From positions 852,501 through 916,500 of the forward strand of contig NW_026731872.1 in assembly GCF_028476545.1 (NCBI RefSeq): a stretch of 64,000 nucleotides of DNA. The letters are read 5' to 3'. How positions within the stretch are numbered: position 1 is the stretch's first letter; every line of letters begins with the position of its first letter. Below the pieces are notes generated by a model that was given only the letters and a program-made list of their open reading frames with translations, ran no database searches and had not been told where the DNA came from. Positions 44,201 to 53,700 of this stretch are shown in pieces. Origin of the DNA: Physella acuta. Its lineage: Eukaryota; Mollusca; Gastropoda; Physidae. The position numbers and the translations under genes are program-made.

Positions 44201-46300
44201 AGAATAACACAATGAGGGTCAAGAGGTCAGACTTTGATGCTTTCGAGGCCCTGGCTATAGATGGAAGGGCAGCTAAAAAAGGTGAAGCTTCATTTTTTTA
44301 TTGAATGTGTTAGGCATACTTTCTGGGGACCATAGGAAAAGTTCCTCCAAAAATATGTTTGTGGTGATCCCATGTATAGGAGGCTTGAGAACTAGATATT
44401 ATTAATGAATGTAGGAGGCTTGAGAACTAGATATTATTAATGAATGTAGGAGGCTTGAGAACTAGATATTATTAATGAATGTAGGAGGCTTGAGAACTAG
44501 ATATTATTAATGAATGTTGGAGGCTTGAGAACTAGATATTATTAATGAATGTAGGAGGCTTGAGAACTAGATATTATTAATGAATGTAGGAGGCTTGAGA
44601 ACTAGATATTATTAATGAATGTTGGAGGCTTGAGAACTAGATATTATTAATGAATGTAGGAGGCTTGAGAACTAGATATTATTAATGAATGTTGGTCTCT
44701 GCCTGGATTACACCCAGTCGCCAGGCAACATAGACTACATATCTAGCAAACTGCATTCACAAATTTATTTTGTAACTAATTATTCTCCCACCACCAGTAC
44801 AATATACCATATCTTGTAATTAAATTTGTATACACTAAATTAATTGTTTAGATTAGTTAGGGAATTTAATTTGCCTCCACAACATTAGATTGTGATATTA
44901 AGAACTGACATTATTGCAAATGGTAGGTTAGTGTTTAGCAGACTAGAATGTAGAGAGTTGGTTTAGCGATGTTTTGTAACATATTGCAAGTTTTCAGAGT
45001 TTTAAAATTTTGTTTTTCCAAAATTTTCATTGATCAGCTGACAAAAATGATTATGGACAAGAAATTCCTCCCCGTGGTACTACAGAAGGCAAACACAGTG
45101 GTCCCCCCTTCCTCCCACCTCAGTTGTTGCAAGTCATTTTAAATAAAGATACCCCAGCTCATGTAAGTAACAGAAACTTTATCCATGCCTTGAAGTTGTG
45201 GTAGCTCTGGCCAGTCTTAACATTTGGCAAGTTAGGGATGGTATACACACAAAACCCAATCACAAGAGATAGAACTTGTCTGAATTGCAAATTCTAATAT
45301 TTTAGCAGAATGAGAATATAAAAGAAAACTTTCAGCCAATACATTATTAAAACTTCTGGAAATTTTTAAACTAAATTTAATCAGAAATAGTTTACCACAT
45401 GTATTTAACTAGGTATATTTGACCACATGTATGAAATGAGATATATTTGACCACATGTATGAAATGAGATATATTTGACCACATGTATGAAATGAGATAT
45501 ATTTGACCACATGTATGAAATGATATATTTGACCAGGTTGAACCTTCCTTACTGCCAGAACCAAATCATGTGATGTTGAATCACCTGTATGCATTATCCA
45601 TCAAGGTAAGCTAACTTGTAATACAGGTCCACCTTAACTCATTTGCTACTAATGTGACCCAATTGTGGATCTATCACATTTTCATACAGAAAGCTCTTCG
45701 CTTCTGTTTTCTTAGCGTTAACTAAATGCACAATTTTTTTCCCCCCAAAAATAACTGGAAGTTTCTAACATTTTAATAATTTTATAGTAAGTTACTAAGT
45801 CGAGTTTCGGACAAATTTTTACACTTGTTTTTGTGTAAATGGTCGCTCTGGCATTATTGTGGTTTTCAATTTGTTTTAAAGAATCAGATAAATAGATTCT
45901 CTTATGTTAGATTCTGAAACACTGAGGCGATCTCAGACCATATCGTTGCATCTCAAAATTCATTCTAAACTATAGTTTTTGAAAAACATAAAAATATTTT
46001 TTCTGAGAGATAATACATTTCGTTATTCAATTAGTATATTGTGTGCCTTTTTAATTTTTTAAAATGTTTTAAAACAATTTCTAAGAAAAGTTGTTGGGGG
46101 TTACCTCCCTCAGCTTAGGGACTGGGGAAGGGTTTTGAGATAGGCTTTAGTTGCAGATAAGATTGTATAGTTGTTTAATTCTGTGTTGTCAGTTATTAAT
46201 GCCAGATTTTCTATTTCAGGATGGTGTAATGGTATTAAGTGCAACCCACAGATTCCGCAAAAAGTATGTCACCACACTTCTGTACAAGCCCATCCAATAG
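32270..46300 (+). CDS. PRKAB: AMP-activated protein kinase beta subunit, complete
   Basis: Exons: 32270-32383, 36256-36413, 38869-38962, 44173-44281, 45038-45162, 45537-45605 and 46220-46300, giving 249 residues (256 with the optional microexon at 42333-42353). It is the scaffold of the AMPK heterotrimer, joining the catalytic alpha and nucleotide-sensing gamma subunits, and it binds glycogen. MGNSSS at the N-terminus is an N-myristoylation signal like human MGNTSS. The CBM48 carbohydrate-binding module spans about residues 60-122: WEGGGKEVFLAGSFNNW (W82 aligns with a glycogen-contacting Trp), S91 aligns with human Ser108, then LPEGDHQYKFFVDGQW. The C-terminal alpha/gamma-binding domain has LPPQLLQVILNKD, LLPEPNHVMLNHLYALSIK, DGVMVLSATHRFRKKYV and TTLLYKPIQ. 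The codon for S91 is split by intron 2, whose donor (GTCAAG) is weak and whose 3' half is a 58-bp array. It is tail-to-tail with PRDX5. Confidence 0.96.
32384..34687. other. AMPK beta intron 1, first part, mostly unique sequence
   Basis: AT-rich. It holds the candidate alternative first exon at 33232-33304, a 34-nt near-perfect hairpin at 33448-33481 (TGGCAGACG pairs with CGTCTGCCA), and at 33868-33903 a short inverted copy of the 22-bp repeat found at 34688-35055. Confidence 0.5.
33232..33304 (+). CDS. Candidate alternative first exon of AMPK beta (MARGDSFINRLVEE)
   Basis: An ATG at 33263 has A at -3 and G at +4. It opens a 14-codon frame that ends in phase 0 at a good donor (GAG|GTAAGA, GT at 33305), matching the phase-0 acceptor of exon 2. 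Joined there it would give an AMPK beta without the myristoylated glycine. The segment also follows a possible acceptor (TGACATTTTAG). It cannot follow exon 1, because that frame meets a stop, so a separate promoter would be needed. No homologous N-terminus was recognised; this may be chance. Confidence 0.3.
34688..35055. repeat. 22-bp array (GTAGCCGTAAAGGTGTAGTG-TT)
   Basis: About 17 units in AMPK beta intron 1. A two-unit inverted copy lies about 800 bp upstream at 33868-33903. Confidence 0.95.
35284..35575. repeat. 39-bp array (TGTACATGATCTTTTGATAC...)
   Basis: Seven to eight units containing ATGATCTTTTGATACATGAC and AACTACTGGGG, in AMPK beta intron 1. Confidence 0.95.
35597..35905. repeat. 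36-bp array (TTAGTTGTAAAAAGCTTGTG...)
   Basis: About eight units containing AAAAAGCTTGTG or AAAAAGCTAGCG and TCCACTCCACTTTATA, in AMPK beta intron 1. Confidence 0.95.
35978..36235. repeat. 48-bp array ending just before the AMPK beta exon 2 acceptor
   Basis: About five units with ACTCATGTATTGCACTATGT and GTGACTCATGTAATTTTGAC. The last unit runs to within about 20 bp of the acceptor TTTGAATTTGACTTTAG, whose AATTTGAC resembles the AATTTTGAC of the unit. Confidence 0.93.
36419..36590. repeat. 66-bp array starting at the AMPK beta exon 2 donor
   Basis: About 2.6 units beginning GCAACCTTTTTTCTTCAACA at 36419, 36485 and 36551, with CAATCTTTTTATTCCTACAC in the middle. The array starts five bases inside the intron. 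Confidence 0.9.
36663..38866 (+). repeat. 58-bp array of the AMPK beta exon 3 splice acceptor
   Basis: Thirty-eight units from 36663 to 38866. Each contains TGTAATGTATAATTTGTTTG and ends in the polypyrimidine acceptor TTTCTTGTTTCTCTACAG; the last unit ends CTCTACACAG and is the authentic exon 3 acceptor (AG 38867-38868). Variant units (TTAGATG at 37261 and 38305) recur exactly 18 units (1,044 bp) apart, showing block duplication. Confidence 0.97.
38963..39835. other. AMPK beta intron 3, first part
   Basis: Unique AT-rich sequence with three copies of GTCTCACTAGTTGTATCCAA at about 39590-39660. No exon was seen. Confidence 0.5.
39837..42030. repeat. 36-bp array (CAGATCCATGCTACTTTCTA...), split by a transposon
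   Basis: Units contain CAGATCCATGCTACTTTCTA and TTGTAGTGTAACTAGT. Four units lie at 39837-39985 and about 21 at 41285-42030; the break is the foldback-like element at 39986-41284. Frames open on both strands are artefacts of the 36-bp period. Confidence 0.96.
39986..41284. mobile_element. Foldback-like DNA element, 1.3 kb, with tandem-repeat terminal inverted repeats
   Basis: The left arm (39986 to about 40241) and right arm (about 41059-41284) are inverted copies built from units GGACAAATGATCTCA and GACAAAATATCTCA. They keep the same unit order, except that the left arm has two extra units. The element is flanked by a perfect 8-bp target duplication, GGTCAGAT, at 39978-39985 and 41285-41292, inside the 36-bp array. 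The roughly 0.8-kb interior has no open frame over 60 codons, so it is non-autonomous. Long TIRs made of tandem units are typical of Foldback/MULE-type elements; the superfamily assignment is inference. Confidence 0.88.
42031..42332. other. AMPK beta intron 3 sequence before the microexon
   Basis: Contains a tandem duplication of about 40 bp (CTCTATCAGCAAGTGATTGC twice, about 42200-42268). The acceptor of the microexon, TTGTGTTTATTGCAG, ends at 42332. Confidence 0.7.
42333..42353 (+). CDS. PRKAB: 21-nt in-frame microexon of AMPK beta (RSSYSRT)
   Basis: Strong splice sites flank it: TTGTGTTTATTGCAG before and GTAAGTAT after. It is exactly seven codons, phase 0, matching the phase-0 junction between exon 38869-38962 (ending NSPND) and exon 44173-44281 (starting PVTNSD). 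Inclusion would add RSSYSRT just after the CBM48 module. The insert is rich in Ser/Thr/Tyr and Arg, so it could be a phosphorylation site. Human PRKAB1/2 read straight through this junction, so it is probably a cassette exon. Confidence 0.72.
42851..43370. repeat. 32-bp array (ATGTCAGGCGCATCATACGT...)
   Basis: About 16 units containing GTCAGGCGCATCATACGTCT and GCTGATTACA. Rare variants include CATTATACG and CATATGTC. Confidence 0.97.
43577..43760. repeat. 44-bp array (ACAGATATTTGTATCAAGCT...)
   Basis: About four units containing TTTGTATCAAGCTTGA and CCCCATGACATA. Confidence 0.93.
43893..44080. repeat. 23-bp array (ACCTTACCTTTGGTGGATTG-TCC)
   Basis: About eight units, ending about 90 bp before the acceptor of AMPK beta exon 44173-44281. 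Confidence 0.94.
44282..45037. repeat. AMPK beta intron with a 35-bp array
   Basis: Nine units of 35 bp containing TAGGAGGCTTGAGAACTAGA lie at 44366-44694. The rest of the intron is unique AT-rich sequence ending in TTTTCATTGATCAG. Confidence 0.95.
45413..45536 (+). repeat. 28-bp array running into the AMPK beta exon 45537 acceptor
   Basis: Four to five units containing GATATATTTGACCACATGTA. The final copy reads GATATATTTGACCAG and is the authentic acceptor of the exon beginning at 45537; the upstream copies read CCAC and so lack AG at that position. Confidence 0.93.
45606..46219. other. Last AMPK beta intron
   Basis: AT-rich unique sequence with no repeat or additional exon seen. The acceptor TTTTCTATTTCAG ends at 46219. 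Confidence 0.6.
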
Positions 46301-46516
46301 AATAATCTATTTAATTAGTAGGACTTATGTATAAATTCTAGCCTCATTTGATTGGTCACATCTGTTGAGCAGTATTGAATGTGTTGAGCATAATCTTTTG
46401 TTTGCTGGTGTAAATACTTGTTGGCGGGCTGGAATGAATGAATGACCGGTCCAGTCAAGTGGTTTTGTTTCTTCTTGTGGTATATACAACACTAGAATGT
46501 TTGTGATCAGTGGAAT

Positions 46517-46522
46517 AATAAA
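46517..46522 (+). terminator. Polyadenylation signal AATAAA of AMPK beta
   Basis: AATAAA lies 217 nt after the AMPK beta stop codon, on the correct strand and before the convergent PRDX5 3' end. Confidence 0.6.
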
Positions 46523-46726
46523 TGTATACAGAATTTTTTTTGTTTTCATTATCCCCTTTCTTTCATGACCAGAAATTTTTTTCTTAACTGCCTGGACTGT
46601 TCAGCTAACTTTAGAGTGCCAAGTTGCACTACATCACATTAGTTAGTGCTAACATGATGCCAGTTCTGTTTATGTAAATATGTATAGATATGATTAAACC
46701 AAGAATGAAAATATTCATCAGTTTGT

Positions 46727-46732
46727 TTTATT
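46727..46732 (-). terminator. Polyadenylation signal AATAAA of PRDX5
   Basis: On the minus strand AATAAA lies about 85 nt after the PRDX5 stop codon (46817-46819). Confidence 0.6.
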
Positions 46733-46816
46733 TCTCACATAGTCAATAGATATGAAATGAGTATTAGAAAGATTGAGATTACTCCTGCTAGACCAGGGGT
46801 TACTCCCCCTGCCCCA

Positions 46817-49800
46817 TCAGACCAACTTGAGGATGTCGTCTCCCTTGCTGCAGGTGTGGCCAGTTCCATCTGGCTCCACACTGATAGCTTTGACCACACC
46901 GTTCTCCACCACCATGGCATACCTGCAACATACACTTTGGATCAATGCTTGCATCAGTCCCACCCCATAGGCTGATTGAATGATCCAAGTCAATTTCAGG
47001 GAATTGGATACAAAAGAGAATTCTTAAATCAAAAAGATTGTACGTTTTTAAATTTTGGTTGAAAATTTGTTCATATGTGAGTAAACATGTTTTAAAATAT
47101 GTTAACTTCACAAATCAAACCATTTTCTAGTCAGACTATAAAAAACTCAATCTTGACATAGGATGGTGGGTAATGGAACTGATAACACCAGTGATGAAAA
47201 AACTCACCTTTTGCTGCGCACACTCCCTAAAACTGCAGTCAGGTCCAGGGATAAGTCAATAGCCTAAAGGAAATATGTAGCATCATTAGTATAATGAAAG
47301 CTACGACTCTTGAGGATATAACAAGTGTAAGAATGAGCTATATAACAAGTGTAAGAAAGAGCCTACCTTAGTAAAGGCACCACATGTGTCAGCTAAAAAT
47401 TGAATCTGACAAAAAAAAAAACAAAACAAGTAGCATTTAAGTTGGTCCCTAAATCAAGATAAAATCAAATGACTGTGGAAGTAAGAAACCATGAGATCAC
47501 AAGCCTAAATCAAGATAAAATCAAATGACTGTGGAAGTAAGAAACCATGAGATCACAAGCCTAAATCAAGATAAAATCAAATGACTGTGGAAGTAAGAAA
47601 CCATGAGATCTCAAGCCTAAATCAAGATAAAATCAAATGACTGTGGAAGTAAGAAACCATGAGATCTCAAGCCTAAATCAAGATAAAATCAAATGACTGT
47701 GGAAGTAAGAAACCATGAGATCACAAGCCTAAATCAAGATAAAATCAAATGACTGTGGAAGTAAGAAACCATGAGATCTCAAGCCTAAATCAAGATAAAA
47801 TCAAATGACTGTGGAAGTAAGAAACCATGAGATCACAAGCCTAAATCAAGATAAAATCAAATGACTGTGGAAGTAAGAAACCATGAGATCACAAGTCTAA
47901 ATCAAGATAAAATCAAATGACTGTGGAAGTAAGAAACCATGAGATCACAAGTCTAAATCAAGATAAAATCAAATGACTGTGGAAGTAAGAAACCATGAGA
48001 TCTCAAGCCTAAATCAAGATAAAATCAAATGACTGTGGAAGTAAGAAACCATGAGATCTCAAGCCTAAATCAAGATAAAATCAAATGACTGTGGAAGTAA
48101 GAAACCATGAGATCACAAGCCTAAATCAAGATAAAATCAAATGACTGTGGAAGTAAGAAACCATGGGATCTCAAGCCTAAATCAAGATAAAATCAAATGA
48201 CTGTGGAAGTAAGAAACCATGAGATCACAAGCCTAAATCAAGATAAAATCAAATGACTGTGGAAGTAAGAAACCATGAGATCACAAGCCTAAATCAAGAT
48301 AAAATCAAATGACTGTGGAAGTAAGAAACCATGAGATCACAAGTCTAAATCAAGATAAAATCAAATGACTGTGGAAGTAAGAAACCATGAGATCACAAGT
48401 CTAAATCAAGATAAAATCAAATGACTGTGGAAGTAAGAAACCATGAGATCTCAAGCCTAAATCAAGATAAAATCAAATGACTGTGGAAGTAAGAAACCAT
48501 GAGATCTCAAGCCTAAATCAAGATAAAATCAAATGACTGTGGAAGTAAGAAACCATGAGATCACAAGCCTAAATCAAGATAAAATCAAATGACTGTGGAA
48601 GTAAGAAACCATGGGATCTCAAGCCTAAATCAAGATAAAATCAAATGACTGTGGAAGTAAGAAACCATGAGATCACAAGCCTAAATCAAGATAAAATCAA
48701 ATGACTGTGGAAGTAAGAAACCATGAGATCACAAGCCTAAATCAAGATAAAATCAAATGACTGTGGAAGTAAGAAACCATGAGATCACAAGCCTAAATCA
48801 AGATAAAATCAAATGACTGTGGAAGTAAGAAACCATGAGATCACAAGCCTAAATCAAGATAAAATCAAATGACTGTGGAAGTAAGAAACCATGAGATCTC
48901 AAGCCTAAATCAAGATAAAATCAAATGACTGTGGAAGTAAGAAACCATGAGATCTCAAGCCTAAATCAAGATAAAATCAAATGACTGTGGAAGTAAGAAA
49001 CCATGAGATCACAAGCCTAAATCAAGATAAAATCAAATGACTGTGGAAGTAAGAAACCATGAGATCTCAAGCCTAAATCAAGATAAAATCAAATGACTGT
49101 GGAAGTAAGAAACCATGAGATCACAAGCCTAAATCAAGATAAAATCAAATGACTGTGGAAGTAAGAAACCATGAGATCACAAGTCTAAATCAAGATAAAA
49201 TCAAATGACTGTGGAAGTAAGAAACCATGAGATCACAAGTCTAAATCAAGATAAAATCAAATGACTGTGGAAGTAAGAAACCATGAGATCTCAAGCCTAA
49301 ATCAAGATAAAATCAAATGACTGTGGAAGTAAGAAACCATGAGATCTCAAGCCTAAATCAAGATAAAATCAAATGACTGTGGAAGTAAGAAACCATGAGA
49401 TCACAAGCCTAAATCAAGATAAAATCAAATGACTGTGGAAGTAAGAAACCATGGGATCTCAAGCCTAAATCAAGATAAAATCAAATGACTGTGGAAGTAA
49501 GAAACCATGAGATCACAAGCCTAAATCAAGATAAAATCAAATGACTGTGGAAGTAAGAAACCATGAGATCACAAGCCTAAATCAAGATAAAATCAAATGA
49601 CTGTGGAAGTAAGAAACCATGAGATCACAAGTCTAAATCAAGATAAAATCAAATGACTGTGGAAGTAAGAAACCATGAGATCACAAGTCTAAATCAAGAT
49701 AAAATCAAATGACTGTGGAAGTAAGAAACCATGAGATCTCAAGCCTAAATCAAGATAAAATCAAATGACTGTGGAAGTAAGAAACCATGAGATCTCAAGC

Positions 49801-50402
49801 CTAAATCAAGATAAAATCAAATGACTGTGGAAGTAAGAAACCATGAGATCACAAGCCTAAATCAAGATAAAATCAAATGACTGTGGAAGTAAGAAACCAT
49901 GAGATCTCAAGCCTAAATCAAGATAAAATCAAATGACTGTGGAAGTAAGAAACCATGAGATCACAAGCCTAAATCAAGATAAAATCAAATGACTGTGGAA
50001 GTAAGAAACCATGAGATCACAAGTCTAAATCAAGATAAAATCAAATGACTGTGGAAGTAAGAAACCATGAGATCACAAGTCTAAATCAAGATAAAATCAA
50101 ATGACTGTGGAAGTAAGAAACCATGAGATCTCAAGCCTAAATCAAGATAAAATCAAATGACTGTGGAAGTAAGAAACCATGAGATCACAAGTCTAAATCA
50201 AGATAAAATCAAATGACTGTGGAAGTAAGAAAGCTCAAGCACTGTACTAAGGATGCCAAGAGTTGCCTACCTTCCCTGAAGCATCTAAAGACTTGCCCCA
50301 AGCTGCTGTGACAAATGGATCATTGACGGCCACACAAATCACCTTCTTGACACCTTTGTCTTGGAGGGCACTGACTGACTTGAGGAAGCCTGGCACATGA
50401 TC
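46817..50402 (-). CDS. PRDX5: Peroxiredoxin-5, 3' four exons (partial gene)
   Basis: Minus-strand exons: 50402-50271, 47405-47367, 47263-47208 and 46922-46817, with consistent phases. They encode DHVPGFLKSVSALQDKGVKK, VICVAVNDPFVTAAWGK, then LADTCGAFTK, LDLTAVLGSVRSKR and finally YAMVVENGVVKAISVEPDGT leading to GHTCSKGDDILKLV. This aligns throughout with human PRDX5 (LPGFVEQAEALKAKG, SVNDAFVTGEW, LLADPTGAFGK, RFSMVVQDGIVKALNVEPDG). PRDX5 is an atypical 2-Cys peroxiredoxin reducing H2O2, alkyl peroxides and peroxynitrite with thioredoxin; it acts in mitochondria, peroxisomes and cytosol. The Cys in GHTCSKG matches the resolving cysteine. The peroxidatic Cys and targeting signals lie on upstream exons outside the window, beyond the satellite to the right. 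It converges with AMPK beta, 517 bp between stop codons. Confidence 0.94.
47444..50231. repeat. 56-bp array in a PRDX5 intron, with an acceptor-like motif in each unit
   Basis: About 50 units containing AATCAAGATAAAATCAAATG and GGAAGTAAGAAACCATGAGA. In the sense of PRDX5 (minus strand) each unit reads TTTCTTACTTCCACAG, an acceptor-like sequence. The variant CATGGGATC is at about 48163, 48611 and 49451, spaced 8 and 15 units apart, so blocks have been duplicated. The true acceptor downstream is TTTTTTTTTTTGTCAG. Confidence 0.96.
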
Positions 50403-50700
50403 CTGAGAGCAACAAAATCATTCACTTTTTATTTTAGTTACTTCAAGAGTCAAATACATAGTGCTGGCTTGCTGAGTCAAAATCTGAACACAACTAAAAT
50501 TACTTTTTGTAATAAACTTTTTGTAACTTGAATGATTACAATTTATTCACAGAATTTAAAATTAAGGATGATAAACAAAACAAATGGTAGGCAACAACAC
50601 AGGCAAATGTGTATAAAACTGACAGGCACTGACAACACTAGCAGGTGTAGGATAACCAATGTTGGTGTGTCTAAATGGGATGGGTTTTAGATGGGCTAAT
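50403..50700. other. PRDX5 intron, unique stretch next to the satellite
   Basis: No exon carrying the peroxidatic-cysteine motif was found on the minus strand here. Confidence 0.6.
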
Positions 50701-53700
50701 TATGTCAAACAAATGTGACAATGGCTGTACTAACATTATGTGACACACACATGGCTGTACTAACATTATGTGACAAATGGCTGTACTAACATTATGTGAC
50801 ACACAAATGGCTGTACTAACATTATGTGACACACAAATGGCTGTACTAACATTATGTGACACAAATGGCTGTACTAACATTATGTGACACAAATGGCTGT
50901 ACTAACATTATGTGACACACAAATGGCTGTACTAACATTATGTGACACAAATGGCTGTACTAACATTATGTGACAAATGGCTGTACTAACATTATGTGAC
51001 AAATGGCTGTACTAACATTATGTGACAAATGGCTGTACTAACATTATGTGACACAAATGGCTGTACTAACATTATGTGACACACAAATGGCTGTACTAAC
51101 ATTATGTGACACACAAATGGCTGTACTAACATTATGTGACAAATGGCTGTACTAACATTATGTGACAAATGGCTGTACTAACATTATGTGACAAATGGCT
51201 GTACTAACATTATGTGACACACAAATGGCTGTACTAACATTATGTGACAAATGGCTGTACTAACATTATGTGACAAATGGCTGTACTAACATTATGTGAC
51301 AAATGGCTGTACTAACATTATGTGACAATGGCTGTACTAACATTATGTGACACACAAATGGCTGTACTAACATTATGTGACACAAATGGCTGTACTAACA
51401 TTATGTGACACAAATGGCTGTACTAACATTATGTGACACACAAATGGCTGTACTTACATTATGTGACAAATGGCTGTACTAACATTATGTGACACACAAA
51501 TGGCTGTACTAACATTATGTGACACACAAATGGCTGTACTAACATTATGTGACAAATGGCTGTACTAACATTATGTGACACAAATGGCTGTACTAACATT
51601 ATGTGACACAAATGGCTGTACTAACATTATGTGACACAAATGGCTGTACTAACATTATGTGACACACAAATGGCTGTACTAACATTATGTGACACACAAA
51701 TGGCTGTACTAACATTATGTGACACACAAATGGCTGTACTAACATTATGTGACAAATGGCTGTACTAACATTATGTGACAATGGCTGTACTAACATTATG
51801 TGACACACAAATGGCTGTACTAACATTATGTGACACACAAATGGCTGTACTAACATTATGTGACAAATGGCTGTACTAACATTATGTGACAAATGGCTGT
51901 ACTAACATTATGTGACAAATGGCTGTACTAAAATTATGTGACAATGGCTGTACTAACATTATGTGACACAAATGGCTGTACTAACATTATGTGACACACA
52001 AATGGCTGTACTAACATTATGTGACACACAAATGGCTGTACTAACATTATGTGACAAATGGCTGTACTAACATTATGTGACAAATGGCTGTACTAACATT
52101 ATGTGACAATGGCTGTACTAACATTATGTGACACACAAATGGCTGTACTAACATTATGTGACAAATGGCTGTACTAACATTATGTGACACACAAATGGCT
52201 GTACTAACATTATGTGACAAATGGCTGTACTAACATTATGTGACAAATGGCTGTACTAACATTATGTGACACAAATGGCTGTACTAACATTATGTGACAC
52301 ACAAATGGCTGTACTAACATTATGTGACAATGGCTGTACTAACATTATGTGACACACAAATGGCTGTACTAACATTATGTGACACACAAATGGCTGTACT
52401 AACATTATGTGACACACAAATGGCTGTACTAACATTATGTGACACAAATGGCTGTACTAACATTATGTGACAAATGGCTGTACTAACATTATGTGACAAA
52501 TGGCTGTACTAACATTATGTGACACACAAATGGCTGTACTAACATTATGTGACAAATGGCTGTACTAACATTATGTGACAATGGCTGTACTAACATTATG
52601 TGACACACAAATGGCTGTACTAACATTATGTGACACACAAATGGCTGTACTAACATTATGTGACACACAAATGGCTGTACTAACATTATGTGACACACAA
52701 ATGGCTGTACTAACATTATGTGACAAATGGCTGTACTAACATTATGTGACACACAAATGGCTGTACTAACATTATGTGACAAATGGCTGTACTAACATTA
52801 TGTGACAAATGGCTGTACTAACATTATGTGACAAATGGCTGTACTAACATTATGTGACACACAAATGGCTGTACTAACATTATGTGACAAATGGCTGTAC
52901 TAACATTATGTGACAAATGGCTGTACTAACATTATGTGACAATGGCTGTACTAACATTATGTGACACACAAATGGCTGTACTAACATTATGTGACACAAA
53001 TGGCTGTACTAACATTATGTGACACAAATGGCTGTACTAACATTATGTGACACAAATGGCTGTACTAACATTATGTGACACACAAATGGCTGTACTTACA
53101 TTATGTGACAAATGGCTGTACTAACATTATGTGACACACAAATGGCTGTACTAACATTATGTGACAAATGGCTGTACTAACATTATGTGACACAAATGGC
53201 TGTACTAACATTATGTGACACAAATGGCTGTACTAACATTATGTGACACAAATGGCTGTACTAACATTATGTGACACACAAATGGCTGCACTAACATTAT
53301 GTGACACACAAATGGCTGTACTAACATTATGTGACACACAAATGGCTGTACTAACATTATGTGACAAATGGCTGTACTAACATTATGTGACAATGGCTGT
53401 ACTAACATTATGTGACACACAAATGGCTGTACTAACATTATGTGACACACAAATGGCTGTACTAACATTATGTGACAAATGGCTGTACTTACATTATGTG
53501 ACAAATGGCTGTACTAACATTATGTGACAAATGGCTGTACTAACATTATGTGACAATGGCTGTACTAACATTATGTGACACAAATGGCTGTACTAACATT
53601 ATGTGACACACAAATGGCTGTACTAACATTATGTGACACACAAATGGCTGTACTAACATTATGTGACAAATGGCTGTACTAACATTATGTGACAAATGGC

